From: Bog-473 sp963836605 | GTDB taxonomy: Bacteria > Actinomycetota > Acidimicrobiia > Acidimicrobiales > RAAP-2 | Reading direction: 5' to 3' | DNA: 64,000 bases | NCBI GenBank assembly: GCA_963836605.1 | Contig: CAWIKB010000011.1 | Span: forward strand, 1-64,000 | Part shown: positions 34,425 through 41,842 of the stretch, piece after piece | Numbering within the stretch: position 1 is the stretch's first letter | How the letters are laid out: the number at the start of each line of letters is the position of its first letter | The notes under the pieces: generated by a model | Told to the model about the DNA's origin: nothing | What the model saw: the letters and a program-made list of their open reading frames with translations, nothing else | Database searches by the model: none | Position numbers and translations under genes: made by a program

Positions 34425-35411
34425 ATGAGAGTAGATTCATTGCTGAAAACAACGGCCCGCGACTCGATCAGTGCTGGCCGCCTGGCAGGGGGCGCGAGTC
34501 GGTTCTACCGATACCTTGCGCTATTGGCCGTATCTGTGGTGCTGGTCACGATGCTGACCCCTGGCCTGTCGTCTGCGGTGACCTCTCTCGGTGGTTGGGG
34601 CAGTCACGGCAGTGGCAACGGGCAGTTCGACCACCCGCTGGGCGTTGCCACCTTTGGCAGTGGAGCCAGGGTATATGTCACCGACAAGGTGAACAATCGG
34701 ATCGAGGAGTTCAACGAGAAGGGCAACTTCTTCGGCAGCTTCGGTCCGGGAGCGCCCGGAGCGACATCCGCCATCTTGGAGCCTTGGGCCGTCGCTGTCG
34801 TTCCCAGAGCCAACGGGGACGTCTACGTCACCAGTGCGCGTTCTGGCGCGGTCTTTGAATACACGGCCACTGGCGGCTTCATTAGGACGTGGCGTCCTCC
34901 CGGGTCGGCAGGCGGGACTTCGCGACCCTCGGGCATCGCCGTCTCCCCCGTGAACGGCGACGTCTACGTGGCCTCTGTTACCCGTCTCGAGCGATTCACC
35001 GCCCAGGGCTCGTACATCTCGGATTTCCCCCTCGCGGTAGTCAACAATTCAAGGGGAGCCACCGGCGTGGCTGTGGCACCGAACGGCGACGTCTATGTCA
35101 GCAGCTACAGCAGCGTCCAGGTGTACAAGGGCAACGGTGAGTTGGTGCGCACCTGGGGTCACGCCGGCACCGACCCGAGTCAGTTCAATCTCGCCACCGG
35201 CATCGCCCTTGGTGACCGTGGCGACGTCTTCGTCCTGGACAAGGGTCGATATGGCGGACGAGTGCAACAGTTCACGCCTGACGGAACATTGCTCCAGTCT
35301 TGGGCGGACGACGTGTCTTTGAACGGTCCATCTGGGATCGCTATATCGGGAAACGGTGTCGTATTCGTGGCCAATACCAACCGCGACCGGATCGAGACAT
35401 ACCGCCCCTGA
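34425..35411 (+). CDS. Secreted NHL-repeat beta-propeller protein
   Basis: The 328-residue protein has a signal peptide (YLALLAVSVVLVTMLTPGLS, cleavage near SSA) and about six NHL-type blades: GNGQFDHPLGVATFGSG, VYVTDKVNNRIEEFNEKGNF, GDVYVTSARSGAVFEYTATG, GDVYVSSYSSVQVYKGNGEL and so on, ending VVFVANTNRDRIETYRP. Such propellers bind proteins or ligands outside the cell. GGAGGGGAG lies upstream; GTG 34419 is an alternative start. It is followed by mini-gene copy 3. Confidence 0.85.
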   Translation: MRVDSLLKTTARDSISAGRLAGGASRFYRYLALLAVSVVLVTMLTPGLSSAVTSLGGWGSHGSGNGQFDHPLGVATFGSGARVYVTDKVNNRIEEFNEKGNFFGSFGPGAPGATSAILEPWAVAVVPRANGDVYVTSARSGAVFEYTATGGFIRTWRPPGSAGGTSRPSGIAVSPVNGDVYVASVTRLERFTAQGSYISDFPLAVVNNSRGATGVAVAPNGDVYVSSYSSVQVYKGNGELVRTWGHAGTDPSQFNLATGIALGDRGDVFVLDKGRYGGRVQQFTPDGTLLQSWADDVSLNGPSGIAISGNGVVFVANTNRDRIETYRP

Positions 35412-35477
35412 GCGGACCAGCGCCCAGTCAACCCGACTCATGTCTCCTCTTCATACTCACCCAGTGTTGGGCCGGCC

Positions 35478-35651
35478 AAGCTGCGCTTCGTGGTCGAGAA
35501 CGCCGCCGGACAGGCGGGGCACTGCATGGAGCCGGTTGTCTGGCGAGGCCGGTGGAAGTACCGCACGGGATGGGCGCCGGTGTGGAGCTGCGAGGGGCAT
35601 GCCGACGAGTTGGGAGGGGCTAGACGGGTGGCGTACCCGAGCGTAAGCTAG
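35478..35651 (+). CDS. Cys/His mini-gene cassette, copy 3
   Basis: The frame reads KLRFVVENAAGQAGHCMEPV, then VWRGRWKYRTGWAPVWSCEG and HADELGGARRV to the stop at 35651. Both Cys and His pairs are kept. No ATG opens the frame before the conserved block, and the region 35412-35477 has no start signal, so it may be a gene remnant or begin at an internal GTG. It lies between the NHL and the Ig/FN3 genes. Confidence 0.45.
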   Translation, partial: KLRFVVENAAGQAGHCMEPVVWRGRWKYRTGWAPVWSCEGHADELGGARRVAYPSVS

Positions 35652-35717
35652 ACGGCCAACGCGTGGTGAACGCGGGCGCAGTCGGGCGGAACGTTCGGCC
35701 AACAGGAGGGGGCTTCA

Positions 35718-37487
35718 GTGTCATCTTTATTGCAACTGTTCCGGCGGATGACGTACTTCGTGCTCGCGACGATGATGCTGTCGGGGGGAGCCTTTGCCGC
35801 GCTGGTCGTAGCCGCGCCTCCCGCCGGCGCGGTGACGAGCATTTCGCCCAGCACGCTACCGAATGGCACTGTCGGGAACCATTATATCCAGGCGCTCGTG
35901 GCGTTGGGCGGAACTGGCAATCAAACGTGGGTCCAAAGTACCGCGCCTGGCCAAACCGGATTGCCTCCCGGTATCGGCTTTAGCACAACGGGCAACGGTG
36001 GCAGGAGGAAGGGGCTTTTGAGCGGGACGCCTACTACTGCGGGCACCTACACCTTCACTGTGGCCGCCACGAATAACGGCGGGATGTTCAGTCAGCCTTA
36101 CACCCTTGTTATTACATCGCCGCTGGCGATCACCACACCCACCCTTTTGCCTGCTGGCACCACTCATGTCGCGTATAGCCAGACGCTGACGGCGACGGGC
36201 GGTCTCACGCCCTATACATGGTCGACCTCCAGGTCGCTCGGCCAAACCGGCCTGCCACCCGGCATCAGGCGCTGCGGTAACTGCTTGTCCGGGGATCCGA
36301 GGAGAATCGGGACCTACACTTTCAACATTAGGGTCAGGGACTCTAGCAGTCCACACCAAACTGTCACCCAGGCCGAGACGCTGATCGTCACGGCGGCGCC
36401 CACGGGGCTCTCGGGCGTGTCCAACACGACCACGTCCATCACGCTGTCGTGGAATGCGGTGTCCAACGCGCTGCGCTACAACGTCTACCGGTCTTCGACG
36501 CCCGGCGGCCCTTACGCCTTCGCCGGGAACACGACGGCGTTGACCTGGACGAATCACCTTAACGTTCCTCCGGGCAGCACCTTCTACTACGTGGTCACGT
36601 CGGTCGTGGGTTCGACCGTGGATCAGCAGTCGGCCAACTCGACGGAGGCAGCAGTCACCATTCTGTCGCCGCCCCCGGCTCCCACCGGGCTCACCGCCAC
36701 GCCGGGGTCGGATTCCCAGATCAATGTCTCGTGGAATCCGGTCATGGGGGCGACGAGCTACACCGTCTCCGGCGCGACCACTTCGGGCGGTCCCTACACC
36801 GTTCTGTCCCGTCAGCCTGGAACGACCTATGCCAATAACGGCCTCGCCCCAGGGACCACCCACTACTACGTGGTCACGGCCACCACGAGCATCGGCACCT
36901 CGGTCAACTCCACCGAGGCGTCAGGGACCACCTTGGCCCAGCCGTTGGCCCCGGTAGCCACCGCCACGCCGGGGTCGGATTCACAGATCAACGTCTCGTG
37001 GAATCCGGTCATGGGGGCGACGAGCTACACCGTCTCCGGCGCGACCATTTCGGGCGGTCCCTACACCGTTCTGTCCCGTCAGCCTGGAACGACCTATGCG
37101 AATAACGGGCTCGCCCCAGGGACCACTCACTACTACGTGGTCACCGCGACGACGAGTGCTGGCACCTCGGTGAACTCCACCGAGGCGTCAGCGACCACGC
37201 TGGCCCAGCCCGTGGCCCCGGTCGCCACCGCGACGGTGTTCAGTGCCACCTCGGTCCACGTGGCCTGGAGCGCGGTGACGGCCCCCGGTTCGACGGGGCC
37301 GACCACCTACGACGTCTACAGTTCGACAACGTCGGGAGGCCCCTACACGCTCAAGGCCGTCCTCACGACGACCTCGTGGCCCAACAACGGCCTGACCCAC
37401 GGCACCACCTACTACTACGTGGTCAAGGCCGTCGTCCCCGGCGTCGGCACCTCACCCCTGTCGACCGAGGTATCGGCAACCCCATAG
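35718..37487 (+). CDS. Secreted Ig-like/fibronectin type III protein
   Basis: The 589-residue protein has a signal peptide (VLATMMLSGGAFAALVVAAP), two putative-Ig (He_PIG) domains (GLPPGIGFS ... LSGTPTTAGTYTFTV; GLPPGIRR ... IGTYTFNI) and four FN3 domains. FN3-2 and FN3-3 are almost identical (PGSDSQINVSWNPVMGATSY in both), a recent tandem duplication of about 240 bp. The last FN3 is nearly identical to the end of the protein encoded at 41843-45139. GTG 35718 follows AGGAGG. The protein is probably an extracellular adhesin or binding protein. Confidence 0.85.
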   Translation: MSSLLQLFRRMTYFVLATMMLSGGAFAALVVAAPPAGAVTSISPSTLPNGTVGNHYIQALVALGGTGNQTWVQSTAPGQTGLPPGIGFSTTGNGGRRKGLLSGTPTTAGTYTFTVAATNNGGMFSQPYTLVITSPLAITTPTLLPAGTTHVAYSQTLTATGGLTPYTWSTSRSLGQTGLPPGIRRCGNCLSGDPRRIGTYTFNIRVRDSSSPHQTVTQAETLIVTAAPTGLSGVSNTTTSITLSWNAVSNALRYNVYRSSTPGGPYAFAGNTTALTWTNHLNVPPGSTFYYVVTSVVGSTVDQQSANSTEAAVTILSPPPAPTGLTATPGSDSQINVSWNPVMGATSYTVSGATTSGGPYTVLSRQPGTTYANNGLAPGTTHYYVVTATTSIGTSVNSTEASGTTLAQPLAPVATATPGSDSQINVSWNPVMGATSYTVSGATISGGPYTVLSRQPGTTYANNGLAPGTTHYYVVTATTSAGTSVNSTEASATTLAQPVAPVATATVFSATSVHVAWSAVTAPGSTGPTTYDVYSSTTSGGPYTLKAVLTTTSWPNNGLTHGTTYYYVVKAVVPGVGTSPLSTEVSATP

Positions 37488-37589
37488 CGAACGACGCCAG
37501 GAGCGGGCCGGTGACGAGGCGGCCTTGATTGCTTCTCACCGACAATTGCCGCGCCCATTCCGGTCTCAGGCCGAGTTCGCAGACGTGTG

Positions 37590-37694
37590 ATGTGGCATGG
37601 CCGGTGGAAGTACCGCACGGGATGGAAGCCGGTGTGGAGTTGCGAGGGGCACGCTGACGAACTGGTGGGGGTGAGGCAGGTGCGCGGCTCGTGA
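37590..37694 (+). CDS. Cys/His mini-gene cassette, copy 4
   Basis: The 34-codon frame from ATG 37590 reads MWHGRWKYRTGWKPVWSCEG, then HADELVGVRQVRGS. The N-terminal GQAGHC part is lost. Nearly all of it is inside inverted repeat B and it differs from copy 2 by one visible base. It follows the Ig/FN3 gene by about 100 bases. Confidence 0.4.
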   Translation: MWHGRWKYRTGWKPVWSCEGHADELVGVRQVRGS

Positions 37695-37907
37695 ACGCTG
37701 GAAATTCGCCCGGGCCAAAGCCTCGCCCCTCCCTCTGCCCGGCGGGTGCGCGGCTCCTGAACGTCGGAAATTCTCGCCCGGCAAAGGGCCGTCCTGCCTC
37801 CCGCTCCGCCCGCGGTGGCCCCGCCCCGTTTCCGGTGGGCGGGCCGCGGTCCCGGCCGTCGTGCCTGTGCGCGGTTGCCTTTGGCCCGTTCGCGTGTCGT
37901 GGCCCCT
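37599..37907 (-). repeat. 309-bp inverted repeat, copy B
   Basis: This is the inverted partner of 27926-28234. Copy A continues beyond the matching part with CTCTCTCCCCAC in the equivalent orientation, but copy B stops exactly where the IS3 element begins. So the insertion or a later deletion cut the repeat here. Confidence 0.9.
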
Positions 37908-37958
37908 TGAACCGCCCTGGGTTTCGTGGAGGCTCTCAACCTTGGGAAAGTGGGAGCC

Positions 37959-38291
37959 ATGGAATCCAAGAAGCACCCGTCCTCGAGGCGGTACCCGCCT
38001 GAGATGAAGGAGCGGGCCGTCCGTATGGTCGAACAGACCATGGCCGAGTCGGGCGAGCGCTGGGGGGTGATCTCACGAGTGGCTCGCCAGCTGGGCATCG
38101 GTGAGCAGACGCTGCGTAACTGGGTGGAGCGGGCCGAGATCGACACCGGGCGCCGGCCCGGGACCACGACAGAGGACAAGGCCAGGATCGCCGAGCTGGA
38201 AAAGGAGGTCCGAGAGTTGCGGCGGGCCAATGCGATCCTCAAATCGGCGTCTGCTTTTTTCGCGGCGGAGCTCGACCGCCCCAAGCCGTAG
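37959..38291 (+). CDS. IS3-family transposase OrfA
   Basis: The 110-residue protein has the usual helix-turn-helix (YPPEMKERAVRMVEQTMAES, then VARQLGIGEQTLRNWV) and a C-terminal leucine zipper (IAELEKEVRELRRANAILKS). It ends AFFAAELDRPKP. GGGAG lies before ATG 37959. It binds the IS ends and acts after fusion to OrfB by frameshift. Confidence 0.92.
   Translation: MESKKHPSSRRYPPEMKERAVRMVEQTMAESGERWGVISRVARQLGIGEQTLRNWVERAEIDTGRRPGTTTEDKARIAELEKEVRELRRANAILKSASAFFAAELDRPKP
38255..38261 (+). other. Programmed -1 frameshift (slippery) site of the IS3 element
   Basis: The heptamer T TTT TTC falls in the OrfA frame as GCT TTT TTC. A one-base backward slip here enters exactly the OrfB frame, which is open from this point through GTG 38291, giving an OrfAB fusion. 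This is the standard IS3 arrangement; the efficiency is not known. Confidence 0.75.
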
Positions 38292-39181
38292 TGGCTTACA
38301 TCGACGGCCACAAGGAGGAGTTCGGGGTCGAGCCGATCTGCCAGGTCCTGCAGTTCGCCCCTTCCACCTATTACGCCGCAGAATCCCGGACCCCGAGTCC
38401 ACGCGCCGTCTCCGACGGCCTCCTGGGCGAACACTTCAAGAGGGTGCACGAGGACGATTACGCCGTCTATGGGGTGCGCCAGGTCTGGCGCCAGCTGCGG
38501 CGCGAAGGAGAGACGGCGGGCCGGGATCAGGTGGGCCGGGTCATGCACGATCTCGGACTGCAGGGCGTTCGGCGGGGCAAGGCCAAGCGCACCACGGTCT
38601 CGGGCGACGTCGCTTCTCGGCCCGGTGACCTGGTCGACCGCCACTTCTTCGCCGCGGCCCCCAATCGCCTGTGGCTCGCCGACATCACCTACGTTTGGAC
38701 GTGGTCAGGCTTTTGCTACACCAGCTTCATCACCGACGCCTTCGCCCGGCGCATCGTCGGCTGGAGGGTCTCGAGGTCGCTGCGCACCGACCTGGCCCTC
38801 GACGCGCTCGAGATGGCCATCTTCTCCCGGCGCGACGACGACCTGTCCCACCTCGTGCACCATTCCGACCGCGGGGTACGACAATATTTGGCCATCCGCT
38901 ACACCGAGCGGCTGGCCGAAGAACAGGCGGTCGCCTCGGTTGGCTCCAAGGGCGACAGCTTCGACAATGCCCTCGCCGAGACGGTCAACGGGCTCTACAA
39001 GACCGAACTGATCCATCGCCGAGGACCGTGGAAGACGATGGAGCAACTCGAGCTGGCCACAGCGGCCTGGGTCCAATGGTGGAACGAGCGTCGACTGCAC
39101 GAGGCCTGTGGCTACGTCCCGCCGGCAGAGCACGAGGAGAACTACTACCGTCGCTTGGGTGAGGCCAACTCGGCTGCGTAA
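38291..39181 (+). CDS. IS3-family transposase OrfB (DDE integrase domain)
   Basis: The 296-residue protein contains HTH_21-like YGVRQVWRQLRREGE and an rve integrase core. The catalytic triad is visible: Asp in LWLADITYVWTWSG, Asp in VHHSDRGVRQY, and Glu in FDNALAETVNGLYKTE. The terminal EACGYVPPAEHEENYYR is typical. It appears intact, starts with GTG at the last base of the OrfA stop, and is likely expressed mainly as the frameshifted OrfAB protein. Confidence 0.93.
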   Translation: MAYIDGHKEEFGVEPICQVLQFAPSTYYAAESRTPSPRAVSDGLLGEHFKRVHEDDYAVYGVRQVWRQLRREGETAGRDQVGRVMHDLGLQGVRRGKAKRTTVSGDVASRPGDLVDRHFFAAAPNRLWLADITYVWTWSGFCYTSFITDAFARRIVGWRVSRSLRTDLALDALEMAIFSRRDDDLSHLVHHSDRGVRQYLAIRYTERLAEEQAVASVGSKGDSFDNALAETVNGLYKTELIHRRGPWKTMEQLELATAAWVQWWNERRLHEACGYVPPAEHEENYYRRLGEANSAA

Positions 39182-39257
39182 AACCTAACCACCGAGCCTC
39201 CATCAGACCCAGGGCGGTTCAAGGAGTAAAATGAAGGAAAACTCACCGGTCCATCAA

Positions 39258-39293
39258 CTGGGGAATTTCGTTGATCGCCCCTGGGGAGTTTCG
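39258..39293. repeat. Direct repeats resembling an insertion-sequence end
   Basis: CTGGGGAATTTCG and CTGGGGAGTTTCG lie 23 bases apart between the IS3 right end and the nuclease fragment. Multiple short repeats of this sort are seen at IS21-type ends. No transposase of that type is present, so this is a tentative second mobile remnant. Confidence 0.3.
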
Positions 39294-39303
39294 GAAATCG
39301 GCG

Positions 39304-39431
39304 GCATATGTGACGACAGCGGGATTACACGAAGGGGTGCGCGGGAGCTCGCCGCGAAGCACGAGATCGATCTAATGGACGGTCGTGCCTTAGTTGCCCT
39401 CGCTAGGAGAAGTGCGGCTACTGGCCCATGA
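39304..39431 (+). pseudogene. C-terminal fragment of a second Mrr-like nuclease
   Basis: The last 27 codons (GARELAAKHEIDLMDGRALV, then ALARRSAATGP) match the end of the nuclease at 31545-32180 almost exactly, and the DNA just before (TATGTGACGACAGCGG) matches too but with one extra base. Everything upstream, including membrane helices and catalytic residues, has been replaced by the IS3 element and its flank. It is convergent with surface-protein paralogue 4, as the intact nuclease is with paralogue 3. Confidence 0.85.
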
Positions 39432-40045
39432 TCGATCCAGCCTCGATCGATTGCTATGTGCGACCGCATGAGCACCGCCCGCGATCACGCTGCTGACCTA
39501 GGTTCCGAGCACCCCTGCCTCGTCACTGAGTAGGTGGCTGGCGGGAACGTGCTCGATTTCATGCGTGCCCATGGCCCATTCATCACTACAAGATGTACCC
39601 CGTGACGTCGAAGTAGGCCTCGGCATGGGAGACGGGTCCCCCTCCGGACCAGACCAAGGCGAGTTTGCCGGCGTTGGACCCGCCGGCCCCCAGTCCCACT
39701 GTCACCGCGTTGGAGATGGCGAAGCACCCGGCCCCGGCGTTGATGTTGGCCGTGGCCGGGGTGGCCTCTCCGGCCGGGAACAAGGTGGCGAAGCCCACAC
39801 CGTTGAGCAGGGCCCCGTTGACCCCCGAGATGGCCAGGTTCCCCACCACCCCCACCGCGGCCGCCGGGATGCCGTGGGTGCCGGCGATGGCCGACGAGGT
39901 GTGCACCGTGCTCCCCGGCACCAGCGGCCCGGTGATCCCCCCGGTACCGGCCGCGGTGTCGATGACCCGCACCGGTGGAATGGGGAAGGTGCCGTTGGTC
40001 AGGGCCACCCACTCACTGGTCGTCCCCCCGCCGCCCGAGTAGCAG
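39307..40045 (-). repeat. Inverted repeat pair C, right copy
   Basis: Inverted partner of about 30930-31646, containing the nuclease fragment, the spacer and the 3' end of the surface gene. Together with pair A/B it means that the segment 28-40 kb is bracketed by two different sets of inverted repeats. Confidence 0.75.
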
Positions 40046-40938
40046 TAGAAGAGCGCTCCATTGGTATCGACGTAGAACTCGCCTTGGTTGTGCCCGGCTC
40101 CCGTGGGCGGGCCGGTGCCACTCCCCGCTGAAAGCTGGAGCGGGGCGAGCTGACCAGTGAAATACCCGCCAATACCCGCCGACGATGTACCGATCACACC
40201 GGCCCCGCCGAAGATGCTCGCGTCCTCTCCGATGACACCCCCCGAGAAATTGCCCGTTGTGATGCCATGCACGCCGGGACCGGCGGTGGAATCCCCAACG
40301 ACTCCAGCCGTCAAGGATGTAGCGTTTTGCACTGAACCGCCGGAGACACCGTGGACACCGATGCCTCCGCTCCCCCCACTCAACCCCTCGACCCCGGGCC
40401 CGTTGCCGCTGGTGTCGCCGACCACCGCGCTGCCCTCGGTCGCCCCGATCCCACTCTCGGCCACCACCACGCCGTAGAGCCCGAAACTGTTGCTGGTCGC
40501 GTTCAACGCGGAGAAGGTGGCATGACCGTCCAGGGTGGCGGCGTTCAGAGCCGTGGTGTCCGCCCCGGCATCGTTGTCCGCCCCGTACATCATCGTTCCC
40601 GTCAACGCGGCAGCCGGTTCGGCGCTGAGAACGGCCGAGCCGAGGGCCACCCCGACGCCACCGGCCGCCGCCGCGCCCAGGACCTTGAACGCCCCACGGC
40701 GCGAGACTACCTGGGACACCGCGGGCTGTTCGTGGGCTGCCTCGACCGTGGTTGATGGCACGGCCGGCCGGTCACCGGACTGACCTCGCGCCTCCACCAG
40801 CCGCAAGCGCGCTTCAAGTCGGGCATTCTCGGAGCGGAGACTGGCCTCCCGTTGTGCCGCCTCCACTTTCATCTTGTCGAACTCGCGCGCCAGTCCTTCG
40901 AGTGTGGTGTCGCCCTCCGTTACCTCGTGGTCGGGCAT
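39586..40938 (-). CDS. Tat-type exported repeat surface protein, paralogue 4
   Basis: The 450-residue protein starts MPDHEVTEGDTTLEGLAREF like paralogue 1, has a coiled coil (QREASLRSENARLEARLRLV), the signal SRRGAFKVLGAAAAGGVGVA, a variable centre (for example GGSGGIGVHGVSGGSVQNAT, GPGVHGITTGNFSGGVIGED) and the shared end domain VRVIDTAAGTGGITGP to FDVTGYIL. ATG 40938 follows GGGAGG. It is divergent from the complete SRAP gene. Its centre differs from the other three although signal and C-terminus are almost the same. Confidence 0.8.
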   Translation of the reverse strand: MPDHEVTEGDTTLEGLAREFDKMKVEAAQREASLRSENARLEARLRLVEARGQSGDRPAVPSTTVEAAHEQPAVSQVVSRRGAFKVLGAAAAGGVGVALGSAVLSAEPAAALTGTMMYGADNDAGADTTALNAATLDGHATFSALNATSNSFGLYGVVVAESGIGATEGSAVVGDTSGNGPGVEGLSGGSGGIGVHGVSGGSVQNATSLTAGVVGDSTAGPGVHGITTGNFSGGVIGEDASIFGGAGVIGTSSAGIGGYFTGQLAPLQLSAGSGTGPPTGAGHNQGEFYVDTNGALFYCYSGGGGTTSEWVALTNGTFPIPPVRVIDTAAGTGGITGPLVPGSTVHTSSAIAGTHGIPAAAVGVVGNLAISGVNGALLNGVGFATLFPAGEATPATANINAGAGCFAISNAVTVGLGAGGSNAGKLALVWSGGGPVSHAEAYFDVTGYIL

Positions 40939-41063
40939 TGCTTGCCTCCCATATTCAGGGAACGCACATTTGTCCGCGACCACGCTGCGGCGGCCACCTG
41001 GACGCTCCGATCAGTTGTGTCGGGTGCAGACGTTATCCCCACTGCAACCGTAGGCTCGCCGCC
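40939..41063. promoter_or_regulatory. Divergent promoter region, surface paralogue 4 and SRAP gene
   Basis: The first 110 bases match the upstream regions of paralogues 1 and 3 up to CCACTGCAACC, where the similarity ends and the SRAP leader begins. The two start codons are 125 bases apart. No operator symmetry is evident. Confidence 0.45.
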
Positions 41064-41750
41064 ATGTGTGGCCGCTTTGCCCTCTACACCGAACCCGCCA
41101 AGGTCGCCCGGTTCCTACAGGCGACCAACCAGGCCGACGAAACCTGGCAGCCCAGCTTCAATATCCCGCCCACCGAGCGCATCGTGGGTGCCCGTGAGCG
41201 CGTTGACGACAATGGCGAGATAACCCGCACTCTCGATTCCTACCGCTGGGGCCTCGTCCCCTTCTTCGCCAAGGACCCGAAGGTCGGCAATCGAGCCTTC
41301 AATGCCCGGGCCGAGACGGTCGCCACCAAACCCATGTTCCGCCGTGCGTTTCAGAAGAGGCGCATCCTCATACCCGCCGACGCGTTCTACGAATGGAAGA
41401 AGACTGGTCCCAAGGACCCCTACGCCTTCCGGCGGGCCGATGGTGACCCGATGGTGTTCGCCGGGCTGGCCGAATATTGGAAGTCCCCCGACGACGAATG
41501 GTTGGCCTCGGCCACCATCATCACCACCGACGACGGCCCCGACATGCACGAGATTCACAACCGAATGCCGGTGGTATTGGAGCGGGACCTATGGGACGAA
41601 TGGCTGGACCCGGGCCTGGACGACCCCGACGACCTGCTCGGCCTGTTACGGTCATCACCGGCGGGCACGTTGGAGCACTACCGGGTGAGTCGGGACGTGG
41701 GCAAGGTCGATAATGACGGTGCGTATCTGTTGGAGCCGGAGAGCGACTGA
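41064..41750 (+). CDS. yedK: SRAP-domain protein (HMCES/YedK family)
   Basis: The 228-residue protein starts MCGRFALYTEPAKVARFL; Cys2 (after Met removal the N-terminal residue) forms the covalent link with abasic DNA. Other landmarks are FNIPPTERIVGARER, RWGLVPFFAKD with FNARAETV, ILIPADAFYEWKK (active-site Glu) and MPVVLERDLWDEWLDP with the conserved His in EIHNRMPV. Family members protect abasic sites in single-stranded DNA. The gene is complete, and its first 53 codons are duplicated at 24305. Confidence 0.93.
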   Translation: MCGRFALYTEPAKVARFLQATNQADETWQPSFNIPPTERIVGARERVDDNGEITRTLDSYRWGLVPFFAKDPKVGNRAFNARAETVATKPMFRRAFQKRRILIPADAFYEWKKTGPKDPYAFRRADGDPMVFAGLAEYWKSPDDEWLASATIITTDDGPDMHEIHNRMPVVLERDLWDEWLDPGLDDPDDLLGLLRSSPAGTLEHYRVSRDVGKVDNDGAYLLEPESD

Positions 41751-41842
41751 GGGGCGCGCTGACGGCAGGCCGCCCCTCGCGGGTCGGGCATTTCGGAACT
41801 AGGGTTGGTCAAGCCAGAAGAGTCGAGTCAAGGTGGGTCGCC

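Larger units (their letters stand above)
37908..39222 (+). mobile_element. Complete IS3-family insertion sequence
   Basis: The element of about 1315 bp has terminal inverted repeats: left TGAACCGCCCTGGGTTTCGT and right, read inward, TGAACCGCCCTGGGTCTGAT, both continuing GGAGGCTC. Two overlapping transposase frames lie inside. No target-site duplication is seen: the left flank reads GTGGCCCC and the right flank GGAGTAAA. The left flank is repeat B and the right flank is unrelated debris, so the element probably took part in a rearrangement. Confidence 0.9.

Noticed and set aside
37415..38644. 409-codon minus-strand open frame across the IS3 left end
   Set aside because: It crosses an IS end and repeat B; the open frame results from G+C-rich repeat sequence and antisense of OrfA/OrfB.
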